Part shown: piece by piece, positions 7,386 through 15,607 of the stretch
Position numbering within the stretch: the stretch's first letter is position 1
Layout of the letters: each line of letters opens with the position of its first letter
Assembly: GCF_001650345.1 (NCBI RefSeq)
Contig: NZ_LVHF01000033.1
Span: 496,001 to 560,000, forward strand
Direction: 5' to 3'
DNA length: 64,000 nucleotides
Origin: Photobacterium jeanii
GTDB lineage: Bacteria > Pseudomonadota > Gammaproteobacteria > Enterobacterales > Vibrionaceae
Notes under the pieces: model-generated
The model's input: the letters and a program-made list of their open reading frames with translations, nothing else
What the model was told of the DNA's origin: nothing
Database searches by the model: none
Program-made: the position numbers and the translations under genes

Positions 7386-8369
7386 ATGATAAAGTACGTA
7401 GCAGTAACGACACTTGGTCTGATGTTGGCTGGGTGTGGTGGTGATTCTGGTGGAAATAGTGGCGGTAATGAAGGCTCTTTCTCTTTGGCTTTCTCTGATG
7501 CACCAGTTGATGGATTGGATAAGGTCTGTGTTGCGTTTGACAAAATTACGGTGAAACACGTCAACGGTGCTGAGTCTTCTTGGGGTAGCGTTTCATTTGC
7601 GGCAGATCAAAGCTCAAAAGAATGTATTCCATCGGGACACACTATTCCTAAAGACAGTAATGGTAACCCAGAGTTTATGGTTATCAATCTACTGGCATAT
7701 CAAGGCGCTAAAGCACTTCAAGTATTGAGCGAAGAGAAACTAGAGGCTGGTCAATATAGTCAAATGCGGTTGTCGGTGCTGTCTACATGGGACAATAGTG
7801 CAGATTTATACCCTGATGGTACGCCGTACTCTCATGTTCGTGAAATCATTACTGGTGATGTTTACGACATCCGAGTACCAAGTGGTGAACTTAAACTTGA
7901 TGGTTTTGATGTCACAGCAAATGCGACTCAAGCTTATACCCTAGAGTTTGATCTTCGTAAAAGCATGGTTAGTAATGCTCATGGCTATCAGCTAAAACCT
8001 CGAGGGCTACGTTTAGTTAAGAACGAAAATGTAGCAACATTACAAGGTACCGTTGAGAGTGGCTCTTGCGCTGCAGAAGGTAACCTTAATAAAGCATATA
8101 TCTACGTCTATCAACCTCGTAGTGATGATAATTATGGTGACTTAGGCAGTTCAACTGAGCCATTTACCTCAGCCAAAGTAGATGCAACACCTGGAAAGTA
8201 CACGATTGGCTATCTTCCTCTTGGGAACTATGATATCGCGTTAGCATGTGATGGTGCTGCTGATGATCCTGAGAAAGAGGAAGGGGCATCAGCGATTAGT
8301 TTGATGACGCCTGTATATAAGAACCAAGCTCTAACGACAACGGGATTAACGTTAGATGTTAAATACTAG
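7386..8369 (+). CDS. DUF4382 lipoprotein
   Basis: A 327-residue lipoprotein of unknown function. The signal ends in the lipobox LAGC with Cys17, followed by a Gly/Ser linker. The DUF4382 domain begins at about residue 32 with the characteristic start SLAFSDAPVDGLDKVCV and runs to about 210. The remainder (about 215-327) looks like a beta-sandwich similar to carboxypeptidase-regulatory repeats (TLQGTVESG, then GKYTIGYLPLGNYDIAL). It should sit in the outer or inner membrane facing the periplasm. A terminator follows and the gene stands alone. Confidence 0.85.
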   Translation: MIKYVAVTTLGLMLAGCGGDSGGNSGGNEGSFSLAFSDAPVDGLDKVCVAFDKITVKHVNGAESSWGSVSFAADQSSKECIPSGHTIPKDSNGNPEFMVINLLAYQGAKALQVLSEEKLEAGQYSQMRLSVLSTWDNSADLYPDGTPYSHVREIITGDVYDIRVPSGELKLDGFDVTANATQAYTLEFDLRKSMVSNAHGYQLKPRGLRLVKNENVATLQGTVESGSCAAEGNLNKAYIYVYQPRSDDNYGDLGSSTEPFTSAKVDATPGKYTIGYLPLGNYDIALACDGAADDPEKEEGASAISLMTPVYKNQALTTTGLTLDVKY

Positions 8370-8429
8370 CGTTGAGTATTGTCGTGATCCTGTAAACTAG
8401 AAAGCATGAAGTACCCCTCTGCTATGGGA

Positions 8430-8458
8430 GCCAGTGTTGTAAAGACGCTGGCTTTTTT
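8430..8458 (+). terminator. Intrinsic terminator after the DUF4382 gene
   Basis: Arms GCCAGTGTT (8430-8438) and GACGCTGGC (8444-8452), pairing with two G-U wobbles, followed by six T. Confidence 0.8.
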
Positions 8459-8534
8459 ATTGGGCATTCCATTAATTACTTAACGCTATTAAGATATACC
8501 CATAAAATATACCTAGAAAGTAGAAAGAAAGTCC

Positions 8535-9227
8535 ATGTCTCTGATGATCCCAATGGTGATCTTCATGCAGCAAAGGCTGGCTGAGCGTGCCAACAAGAGT
8601 GACGCCGCCGCTATGCAAGCGTATATGAAGATCGCCCAGCCCTTTTATGGGGTGAAAAGTCCTGAACGCAAAGAAGTGTTCAAACTCGCTCGTGCTCATA
8701 CTGAAGTGAATAATGTCGAAAACTACCGTCGCTTGGTGTTGTGGTTGTGGTCTGGTGTTTATCGTGAAGAGCAGTATCTAGCAATGGATGTTGCTGAATA
8801 CTATAAAAAATTCCGTACCATAGAGGTTTTCGGTGTCTATGAAGAGATGTTGAAAACCGCTGATAACTGGGACACGGTAGATAAAATCGCCTCTAATCTA
8901 GTGGGTAAGTTAGTTCAAGAACACCGTGAGCTAGAAGCCAAACTTATTGAATGGCGTACCTCTGATAATATGTGGTTGCGACGGGCATCGTTACTCGCGC
9001 ACCTGAAGCACAAAGGTGACACTAATTTTGCGCTGTTATCTGAAACTATTTTGATGTTGGCGCATGAAAAAGAGTTCTTCATTCAGAAAGCCATTGGTTG
9101 GGTATTACGTGAATACTCAAAAACTGAACCTGAATTAGTGAGCGCTTTTACTAAGCAACATAGCCAATTGTTGGCTCCGCTGAGCCAACGCGAAGCAATG
9201 AGAATTATGATCAAGACTTCTTGCTGA
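8535..9227 (+). CDS. AlkD-like DNA alkylation repair glycosylase
   Basis: Member of the HEAT-like-repeat DNA glycosylase family (DNA alkylation repair enzyme), which removes bulky or cationic N3/N7-alkylpurines. The 230 residues are the usual length. The active-site pattern TADNWDTVDKIAS places Trp112 and Asp116 where Bacillus AlkD has its catalytic Trp109 and Asp113, and Trp189 in FFIQKAIGWVLREY corresponds to its third DNA-contacting tryptophan. The whole chain is helical. It is a single gene, with a terminator before it and about 280 bases of plain spacer after it. Substrate range cannot be read from sequence. Confidence 0.9.
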   Translation: MSLMIPMVIFMQQRLAERANKSDAAAMQAYMKIAQPFYGVKSPERKEVFKLARAHTEVNNVENYRRLVLWLWSGVYREEQYLAMDVAEYYKKFRTIEVFGVYEEMLKTADNWDTVDKIASNLVGKLVQEHRELEAKLIEWRTSDNMWLRRASLLAHLKHKGDTNFALLSETILMLAHEKEFFIQKAIGWVLREYSKTEPELVSAFTKQHSQLLAPLSQREAMRIMIKTSC

Positions 9228-9507
9228 TTGGTATAGCCTCCCTTTTTCGTTGTGCTTCTATCATCACTTAACTATGTGTATCCGACCTTTATGAGATAGT
9301 CGTTATTGCCAATCTGAGTGGTGTTAGGAGCAACACCCCCTAATTCTCTTCGTTTATAGTCGAATCTTTTTTAGTTCAATGCTTGCTTCTAACAGCTTTT
9401 GTGTTAATCTAATAAAACATTGTTCAAAATAATAAGTTCCACATTAACTCAAAGACAGTAAAAGCTGGAACTCAAATTTTCACTTTAAAAGATATGGTGG
9501 ATAACAA

Positions 9508-10308
9508 ATGAAGAAATTTTCATTACTGATGTTGGCGGCATCTTTGCTTGTATTGGCTGGCTGCAATGGTGATAACCAGCACTACCAATCAGGTGCTCCT
9601 CAAGTGTATAGCCAGCAAGGAGAGAGCGTTGAAAGTGAAACCTTGGCTTATTACCACAGCGCCTCGGTCGAACTAGAACGTGAACAAGTTGAACCTCGTT
9701 ACTTGAGCTTATTAGATAAATGTACGCAGGATAAAGAGTTTCAGTGTACTGTGGTCAGCAGTAGTTTAAATACCGATCGTTATGTGCAAGCAAGTGTCGA
9801 AGTGCGCATTCTACCAACCGGTGTTAACGATTTTCTGGCTGTAGCCTCGCAACATGGTGAAACGAAAAACCTATCTACAACTAGCGAAGACTTAGGTGGC
9901 GCGTTAGTTGATAATGAGCAACGCTTAGCGATGTTGTTAAGTTATCAGCAAGAGCTGCTAGAACTGAAAAAGATGTCAGCGCAAGACGTGCAATCTTTGG
10001 TTCAAATCGCAAGCGAGCTTGCGAAGGTTCAGTCTGATATCGAATTAGCGCAAGGTGAGCGCTCGAAGCTGAAACAACGAGTGAACATGGATGTAGTCAA
10101 TGTGAGTTTGTATTCTTACGAGCCACCATCGTTCATGACACCAATTAAAGATGCAGGTGAGGGGTTTGTTTCAAACCTAGCTGATAGTATTGGTCAGGCA
10201 ATTACAGCGATTGCTTTCTTACTACCTTGGTTACCTATTATTGCTATCTTCGTTTATGTGGTTCGTAAGGCTTGGTCTTTTGCTCGTCGAGCAAAGTCGA
10301 AAGAGTAA
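9508..10308 (+). CDS. DUF4349 lipoprotein with C-terminal membrane helix
   Basis: A 266-residue envelope protein. The N-terminus is a lipoprotein signal with lipobox LAGC (Cys19). The central DUF4349 domain includes a Glu/Gln-rich coiled coil at about 140-190 (NEQRLAMLLSYQQELLEL). A hydrophobic segment at about 228-252 (FLLPWLPIIAIFVYVV) is followed by a basic tail, giving a protein held at both ends, typical of DUF4349 members. No biochemical role is established for the family. The gene is alone, with a strong bidirectional terminator shared with the convergent MaoC gene. Confidence 0.88.
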   Translation: MKKFSLLMLAASLLVLAGCNGDNQHYQSGAPQVYSQQGESVESETLAYYHSASVELEREQVEPRYLSLLDKCTQDKEFQCTVVSSSLNTDRYVQASVEVRILPTGVNDFLAVASQHGETKNLSTTSEDLGGALVDNEQRLAMLLSYQQELLELKKMSAQDVQSLVQIASELAKVQSDIELAQGERSKLKQRVNMDVVNVSLYSYEPPSFMTPIKDAGEGFVSNLADSIGQAITAIAFLLPWLPIIAIFVYVVRKAWSFARRAKSKE

Positions 10309-10350
10309 CGAAAGAAGCGTCGTGTAAAGTTACTGCTTCAGAAACAACAA

Positions 10351-10376
10351 AGCCGAGGTTATCAACCTCGGCTTTT
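10351..10376. terminator. Bidirectional terminator
   Basis: Arms AGCCGAGGTT (10351-10360) and AACCTCGGCT (10364-10373) over a three-base loop with T or A tracts on both sides; serves the DUF4349 gene and the convergent MaoC gene. Confidence 0.9.
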
Positions 10377-10403
10377 TAGTGTTCGTTTAACTGAAATCAG
10401 TTA

Positions 10404-11099
10404 TTAGAAGTACAGGCGAACGACTGATTCAGCAACACAGCCTGGGCGGCGACAGCCTTCGATTTCAACTTTGATTTCTTGCACAATCTCAAGGCCACGC
10501 TTAATGGGTGTTACCGATTGAATTGAAGTACGTGCGCGAACTCGAACGCCTGCTTTTACAGGGTATGGGAAGCGTACTTTGTTTAAACCAAAGTTTACCG
10601 TCATTTTCGCTGTTGGGTATGCTTGCTTAGTTGGGTCAACACTATCGGTTAGCACTGAAAGTAGTGATAGCGTTAAGAAGCCGTGTGCAATCGTCGTTTT
10701 AAACGGAGACTCTTCAGCAGCACGCTCAGGATCGGTATGAATCCACTGGTGATCTTCGGTCACGTCTGCAAAACGGTTGATACGGTCTTGATCAACGATT
10801 AGCCATTCGCCAACGTGAATTTCTTCGCCCAAAGTCGCTTCAATATCAGCTTTTACCAATTCAGCTTCTTCTGGAAGCTCAATCGGTGCTGGTTCTTTGA
10901 CTTCTGGTTGCGGTGCAATAGCATCGTTAGACGCAACAAGCTTGTGCTCACGACCCCAAGCAGCGATAGGGCTATTGTTCGCCTTATCAAGCAACTCACT
11001 CCAGTAATCGCGCATAGATGGAGATAGCCAGTCTTTAAGTTCAAACGAGTTGTGTGACAATACTTCACGTTTTTGCTTAATAAAATCGACGACTTTCAT
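10404..11099 (-). CDS. MaoC-family enoyl-CoA hydratase
   Basis: Probable (R)-specific enoyl-CoA hydratase with a hot-dog fold. I start at the ATG at 11099 (MKVVDFIKQKREVL, 231 residues) because the 13 extra upstream residues look like non-coding sequence. The C-terminal part (about 95-230) is the MaoC domain: a hydratase-type site in FADVTEDHQWIHTDPERA (Asp and His of the R-hydratase motif), then FKTTIAHGFLTLSLLS. The N-terminal 85 residues are an extension, seen also in PhaJ-like proteins linked to PHA synthesis. If it is of that type it would supply 3-hydroxyacyl-CoA to the PhaC encoded 40 kb away; that link is inference. Confidence 0.85.
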   Translation of the reverse strand: MKVVDFIKQKREVLSHNSFELKDWLSPSMRDYWSELLDKANNSPIAAWGREHKLVASNDAIAPQPEVKEPAPIELPEEAELVKADIEATLGEEIHVGEWLIVDQDRINRFADVTEDHQWIHTDPERAAEESPFKTTIAHGFLTLSLLSVLTDSVDPTKQAYPTAKMTVNFGLNKVRFPYPVKAGVRVRARTSIQSVTPIKRGLEIVQEIKVEIEGCRRPGCVAESVVRLYF

Positions 11100-11139
11100 G
11101 AATATCAACCTTGTTAATAATTGTCTAAAACGACACAAG

Positions 11140-11531
11140 TGGTTAATTGTAATAGCTTACATCGCAGTACAGAAATTTTTTTGTGCGTCAGATCTCATTT
11201 AAAAACTCATCCGACGAGTCAATGTTTATATTTATCAATATCTTAGTGGAAAGTAATTATTTTAATTGAATTTTCACCTTGGTTTGTTCTAGCTAAGAAT
11301 TGACCATTTTCAGCGTACACTTGTGCGTCGAATAAAGCAGTGTTCACTTCTTTTATATTATGGTTGATATGCAAAATTAGCCATAAAAATTCTTATCTTT
11401 CCTATCACTTTTTTGATTTTAAGCGCTGTGGCGAAAATAGAGGTTTCACTAATAAGACAGAAGTGGGCTAAGGGGAAACCGATAAGCTCCTACACTTTCA
11501 ACTGCACTGGATTTTGTCGTAGGAGTGTCGG
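11140..11531. other. Divergent promoter region
   Basis: About 390 AT-rich bases between the MaoC gene and the serine-hydrolase gene. It must contain both promoters. I see no further gene and no clear operator; a TAGGAG ribosome binding site for the right-hand gene is at 11519-11525. Confidence 0.4.
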
Positions 11532-12707
11532 GTGGCGGTTTTTTCGTGGTTCCCGCGTTTACTGATCCTTGGTCTAAGTTGCTGTCTGTGGCTGGGGCTT
11601 TTTATGTTTCCTCAACTTGCCAGTGCAGCACCAAAAGATGAGATTGTTTACGCGTTGGATGAAAAAGTAAGAGCAGCAGTTGCCAGCAAAATTCCGGGGG
11701 CATCGCTAGCCGTGATCATTAATGGTCAGATCCGTCTTTTACGTGGCTATGGTGTGACAAAAACGGGCACCAAGCAGCAAATGAGTTCAGCGACGCGTTT
11801 TCCATTGGCATCGATATCGAAAACGTTCGCCTCTGCTGCCACTTCGCTATTAGTCGATAAACAACTGCTCGACTGGGATACCCATGTGGTGCCTTATTTA
11901 GAACATGTTGAGTTTAGTGATCCGCAGCAGGGCAGTGCGGTAACACTTCGACACTTGCTATCACATACCACTGGTTTAGTGCCGCAAGCCTATTCTGATT
12001 TGCTGGAAGACAATGTGAGTTATCGACGGATCCGTCAGATGGTTAAGCTAATTGATTTCGTTTGTGCGCCAGGTAACTGTTATGGCTATCAGAATGTTAT
12101 TTATAATTTGTCAGCGGAAATGATCGCCCAAGCGTCAGGGCAAGATTACCCTACCTTTGTACGTGAGCAGCTGTTTATCCCATTAGAAATGGATCATGCT
12201 TCCTTCGGTTTAGATGGTTTTACTAGCCATAGCAACAGAGTGACTCCTCATGTCAAAGTGAAGAAAGGATGTGCGGCAGTGAAACCACAAGCGGCGTATT
12301 ATGAAGTACCAGCAGCGGCAGGAGTGAATGCTAGCGCACAAGATTTAGCGAAATGGATGCTGGCGCAGTTTGGGCATAACCCCACAGTGTTGAAACCTTC
12401 ACTGCTGGAAATCATGCATAAGCCGCATATTAGAGCCAATCAACGACGCTATAAAGCGAAGTTGAGTAATGTTTATTACGGTCTAGGTTGGCGAACTTTT
12501 GATTATCAAGGGCTTACTGGATTCATTCATCATGGAGGTTGGATTAAAGGGATCCGTACTGAGATGGTATTTAATACCGTGACTCAAACAGGCATGGTGT
12601 TTCTGATCAATTGTGAACAAAACACTGTGGCGCGCAATATGGTGTTGGAATTTCTGAAATTGTATAAAAAGTATATGGTAGATGAGGTACAATCGTCGGG
12701 TTCCTGA
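11532..12707 (+). CDS. Class C beta-lactamase-like serine hydrolase
   Basis: Exported serine hydrolase of the beta-lactamase/transpeptidase-like superfamily (AmpC, EstB and PBP-like). The GTG start at 11532 has a good ribosome binding site (TAGGAG, seven bases upstream). Residues 1-32 form a signal peptide ending QLASAA. Catalytic signatures are SISK (Ser94 to Lys97), YQN (186-188) and HGG (334-336). The 391 residues are the AmpC size. Sequence alone does not separate a true cephalosporinase from an esterase or peptidase; the HGG in place of KTG argues against a classical AmpC. It is a single gene, upstream of arfA. Confidence 0.88.
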   Translation: MAVFSWFPRLLILGLSCCLWLGLFMFPQLASAAPKDEIVYALDEKVRAAVASKIPGASLAVIINGQIRLLRGYGVTKTGTKQQMSSATRFPLASISKTFASAATSLLVDKQLLDWDTHVVPYLEHVEFSDPQQGSAVTLRHLLSHTTGLVPQAYSDLLEDNVSYRRIRQMVKLIDFVCAPGNCYGYQNVIYNLSAEMIAQASGQDYPTFVREQLFIPLEMDHASFGLDGFTSHSNRVTPHVKVKKGCAAVKPQAAYYEVPAAAGVNASAQDLAKWMLAQFGHNPTVLKPSLLEIMHKPHIRANQRRYKAKLSNVYYGLGWRTFDYQGLTGFIHHGGWIKGIRTEMVFNTVTQTGMVFLINCEQNTVARNMVLEFLKLYKKYMVDEVQSSGS

Positions 12708-12803
12708 TGCGCAGTTACCAAGCAAACTATATTGAGCGGTGCTTAGTATTGATGGCGTATCCACGATAAGGAACACCAATTTATGATTAAGAAGGAGTGC
12801 CAA

Positions 12804-13049
12804 ATGGCATCGAAAAAACGTAGAGCGCAACGACAGGCGCAGCGAGAAGCGTTACCGATTGTAGAGCAACCAGCTGTAAACGATACAGAAATGGGGCGTG
12901 GCGTGATCAAAGATAACGCTTTGAAAGCGGCAGTAACTAGTAAGCTATTCACTACTCGTGTCGTAACAGCCAAAAAAGGTAAAGGTAGTTACAACCGTAA
13001 AACTAAATTTAAAGGCCGAGAGCCTTATTCAATGCCGTTAGCTGCTTAA
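12804..13049 (+). CDS. arfA: Alternative ribosome-rescue factor ArfA
   Basis: Small basic protein that recruits RF2 to ribosomes stalled on nonstop mRNA. I use the ATG at 12804, which has AAGGAG six bases upstream; an upstream ATG at 12783 lies before that site. The 81 residues contain the ArfA core GVIKDNALKAAVTSKLFTTR (about 33-52) and KKGKGSYNRK (57-66), which match E. coli ArfA closely. Unlike E. coli there is a basic N-terminal extension of about 30 residues, and the C-terminus (GREPYSMPLAA) lacks the hydrophobic tail that makes full-length E. coli ArfA unstable. A short hairpin (AAGGC 13012-13016 with GCCTT 13022-13026) is in the 3' coding part. Confidence 0.92.
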   Translation: MASKKRRAQRQAQREALPIVEQPAVNDTEMGRGVIKDNALKAAVTSKLFTTRVVTAKKGKGSYNRKTKFKGREPYSMPLAA

Positions 13050-13107
13050 TCACCTAAACAGTTGCCAGTATTGAATAAGGTTCTTTGTTTTTAGATAGTC
13101 TCTCTTC

Positions 13108-14181
13108 ATGTCCATTCCTGATTCTGTTCTTAATTCTATCGCTCGTCGCTGCGGCGTTTCATCCATTCAATCAACGGACACAATCCAAACCTTATGGGGC
13201 GGATATGGCACTCTGTTTCGAGCTCATTTATGTCAAGAGCAGCAAAAGCATGCGGACCCTGAGTCAGTGATTGCTAAATATATTGCCTTGCCACAGCCTA
13301 AGTATCACCCAAGAGGCTGGAATACTTCGCTCTCTCACCAGCGTAAGTTGGATTCGTATCAAGTCGAAGTCAACTGGTATCAAAATTACGCTAATCAATG
13401 CCATTCACAGTGCTACGTGCCAAAGTGTTTGCACGTTGAGCATTTTGATAATGAAATCTTAGTGGTGTTGGAAGATCTTGCCACTGCGGGCTTTCCTCGA
13501 GTGCTTAAGGAAGCAGAACAAGCAGAGATTAACGCTTGCTTGCAATGGCTTGCCTATTTCCATGCTCAGCACTTAGCGGTTGAACCGCAAGGTTTGTGGG
13601 CATGTGGTACTTATTGGCACTTAGAGACACGTCCTGATGAACTCAAAGCTTTATCTGATGTTGAATTAAAACAATCGGCAGGGTTGATTGATCGCACTTT
13701 ACAGCACTGCCGTTTTCAAACTTTGGTTCATGGTGATGCTAAGCTGGCAAACTTTTGCTTTAGCGAAGCGCAAGATCCGGTCCAAGCTGCGGCGGTAGAT
13801 TTTCAATATGTCGGTCGCGGTTGTGGCATGAAAGATGTGATTTTACTGCTAAGTAGCGTGCTCGATTTTGACAGTGCAGAGCAAGTTGTACCGGATTTTC
13901 TGGATTATTATTTTCAGGCGCTGGAAAAAGCGTTGGCTGAGTGCCAGCCAATGTTGTCAGTGGAAGAACGGCAAGCTGTTGAGCAAGAATGGCGACCTAT
14001 TTATTGTGTGGCATGGGCGGATTTTCAGCGTTTTGTGAAAGGTTGGAGTCCTGAGCATTGGAAAATTAATCCTTATACTGAACGCCTCACTCGACAAGCG
14101 TTAGTTCAGTTAGGTGCTGTCACGGAAAGAAGCGTTGAGAAAGGAAAGCCTAATAAAGGAAGCGAAGATGCAACTGACTGA
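13108..14181 (+). CDS. Choline/aminoglycoside-kinase-like phosphotransferase
   Basis: Cytoplasmic kinase-fold protein of 357 residues, likely phosphorylating a small hydroxylated or amino compound (DUF1679/ecdysteroid-kinase-like group). The ATP-side lysine is in VIAKYIALP (Lys57). The catalytic loop is LVHGDAKLANFCF (HGD 208-210, Asn215) and the metal-binding aspartate is in AVDFQYVGRGCG (Asp231), followed by MKDVILLLSS. The substrate cannot be inferred. It overlaps the following phosphatase-like gene by 14 bases, so kinase-like and phosphatase-like enzymes are co-translated. Confidence 0.85.
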   Translation: MSIPDSVLNSIARRCGVSSIQSTDTIQTLWGGYGTLFRAHLCQEQQKHADPESVIAKYIALPQPKYHPRGWNTSLSHQRKLDSYQVEVNWYQNYANQCHSQCYVPKCLHVEHFDNEILVVLEDLATAGFPRVLKEAEQAEINACLQWLAYFHAQHLAVEPQGLWACGTYWHLETRPDELKALSDVELKQSAGLIDRTLQHCRFQTLVHGDAKLANFCFSEAQDPVQAAAVDFQYVGRGCGMKDVILLLSSVLDFDSAEQVVPDFLDYYFQALEKALAECQPMLSVEERQAVEQEWRPIYCVAWADFQRFVKGWSPEHWKINPYTERLTRQALVQLGAVTERSVEKGKPNKGSEDATD

Positions 14182-15091
14182 TCAAGAATGGCACCACTTA
14201 TTATTAGCAGCGACAGTCGCTGCTAAGAAAGCTAATGCCCATATTCAAAGCTTTGATCGTTCTTGTTTGCAGGTTAACCACAAAATAGCTGGTTGCAGCC
14301 AAAGTGCACAAGTAGTGACCCAAGTTGATATCGCCTGTCAGGAAATCATACTTTCTCATCTTGCCGATTTAACAGCGAAATATGATTTTGCTGTCTTAAG
14401 TGAAGAAAATGCAGATGAAGCTGATACTCATAAGCACCCAAGACTGACTAAGGACTACTTTTGGTGTATCGATCCGCTCGATGGCACCTTGCCTTTTATT
14501 GAGAACACACCGGGCTATGCCGTATCTATTGCGTTAGTGAGCCAAAGTGGTGAGGCGGTAATTGGCGTGGTGGTTGATCCAGTCACTCAGGATTGTTATC
14601 AAGCACTGAATTTATCCAGTGGTAGTTTGCTACTTAAAAACGATCAGCCTTGGTGTCCTCAAGCCTGCGAGCCGGACTCTGTAGGGCAAGGTATAGCATT
14701 TACCTTGGTTTATGATCGCAGCTTTGAGTGTGATCCGGCTTATTCTTACTTTATCGATACGCTTTGGTCACAGTTGAAAGTGCTAGGGTATTCAGGGTTG
14801 GAAGTCGTGAATAATAAAGGCGCGGTCATGAATGCTTTGACTGTATTAGAGCAGCCTCATTCGACTTACATTAAGTTGCCTAAAGCGCGAAAAGGGGGAG
14901 GCAGTTTGTGGGACTTTAGTGCTACTTCAGCTATATTTGCGGCGGGTACCCGATTAGGGTACCCATTAATTACCTGTAATATCTATGGTGCGGCTTTAGA
15001 TTTGAATCGTCGAGATTCAAATTATATGAACCATCAAGGAGTGGTGTTTAGCCACCAAATAACATTAGCTTTGAGTAAATTTATGCACTAA
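14168..15091 (+). CDS. Inositol-monophosphatase-family phosphatase
   Basis: Metal-dependent phosphatase of the IMPase/CysQ/FBPase superfamily. I start at ATG 14168 (MQLTDQEWHH, 307 residues) with AAAGGA upstream, rather than at the earlier in-frame start inside the preceding gene. Metal-binding signatures are VLSEENAD (Glu79-Glu80 region), IDPLDGT (102-107) and LWDFSA (Asp249). It could act on 3'-phosphoadenosine phosphate like CysQ, or on inositol phosphates; the sequence does not settle which. It overlaps the kinase-like gene and its stop is 27 bases from the convergent ToxS-like gene. Confidence 0.87.
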   Translation: MQLTDQEWHHLLLAATVAAKKANAHIQSFDRSCLQVNHKIAGCSQSAQVVTQVDIACQEIILSHLADLTAKYDFAVLSEENADEADTHKHPRLTKDYFWCIDPLDGTLPFIENTPGYAVSIALVSQSGEAVIGVVVDPVTQDCYQALNLSSGSLLLKNDQPWCPQACEPDSVGQGIAFTLVYDRSFECDPAYSYFIDTLWSQLKVLGYSGLEVVNNKGAVMNALTVLEQPHSTYIKLPKARKGGGSLWDFSATSAIFAAGTRLGYPLITCNIYGAALDLNRRDSNYMNHQGVVFSHQITLALSKFMH

Positions 15092-15118
15092 CAGTTATCA
15101 CACCCTATTGATACGGTA

Positions 15119-15607
15119 TTATTCCGCCATCGATTTGGTACAACCTAAAAAGTTGGTGCTTAAACTGACGCTACACAGAATTTGGTCTTTGTTATAAAGC
15201 ACTTGGTTATATTCTTCATGAAAATATTCTTCAAGATATGCTTGTGAAGCACTAGTATCACTTTTATCTTTACCTTCAATATCACTTTCTTTTAACTGAA
15301 TTGAGTACAATTCGTCCCCCCAAAAGTGAAGAGAGTAACGACTACTGTAACGCTGACCAGATAGGCCATTTGTTGTACTCAAATGTATTTGATAAAAACC
15401 TAATCTGTCGGTGTTTACAACAGACGACTGTTGGATCTCATCAAAACCTTGATCATGAAAGATAAAGCGTTTGTTATAAAAGGTTTGGGTGTTTTTATTG
15501 CCAATGAGTGCCTCGGTACAAGCTTGATTACAATGGAAAAAATAAAAAAACACCGATAATGAAACAAAGGCATAAATAACTAAACTGTACTTAATGGCAT
15601 TTCTCAT
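15119..15607 (-). CDS. ToxS/TcpH-like periplasmic partner protein
   Basis: A 162-residue protein with one N-terminal membrane segment (about 8-25, LVIYAFVSLSVFFYFF) and a periplasmic remainder. The mature part has cysteines near residues 26, 30, 144 and 155 and is beta-rich. Similarity to ToxS is by size, topology and position rather than an obvious motif. Its start overlaps the end of the ToxR-like gene by 17 bases, the arrangement of toxRS and tcpPH, where the second protein protects or modulates the periplasmic domain of the first. That role is inferred. Confidence 0.7.
   Translation of the reverse strand: MRNAIKYSLVIYAFVSLSVFFYFFHCNQACTEALIGNKNTQTFYNKRFIFHDQGFDEIQQSSVVNTDRLGFYQIHLSTTNGLSGQRYSSRYSLHFWGDELYSIQLKESDIEGKDKSDTSASQAYLEEYFHEEYNQVLYNKDQILCSVSLSTNFLGCTKSMAE

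Noticed and set aside
13012..13026. RNase III or terminator hairpin inside arfA as in E. coli
   Set aside because: Only five pairs with no U run; not enough to claim the nonstop-mRNA mechanism here.
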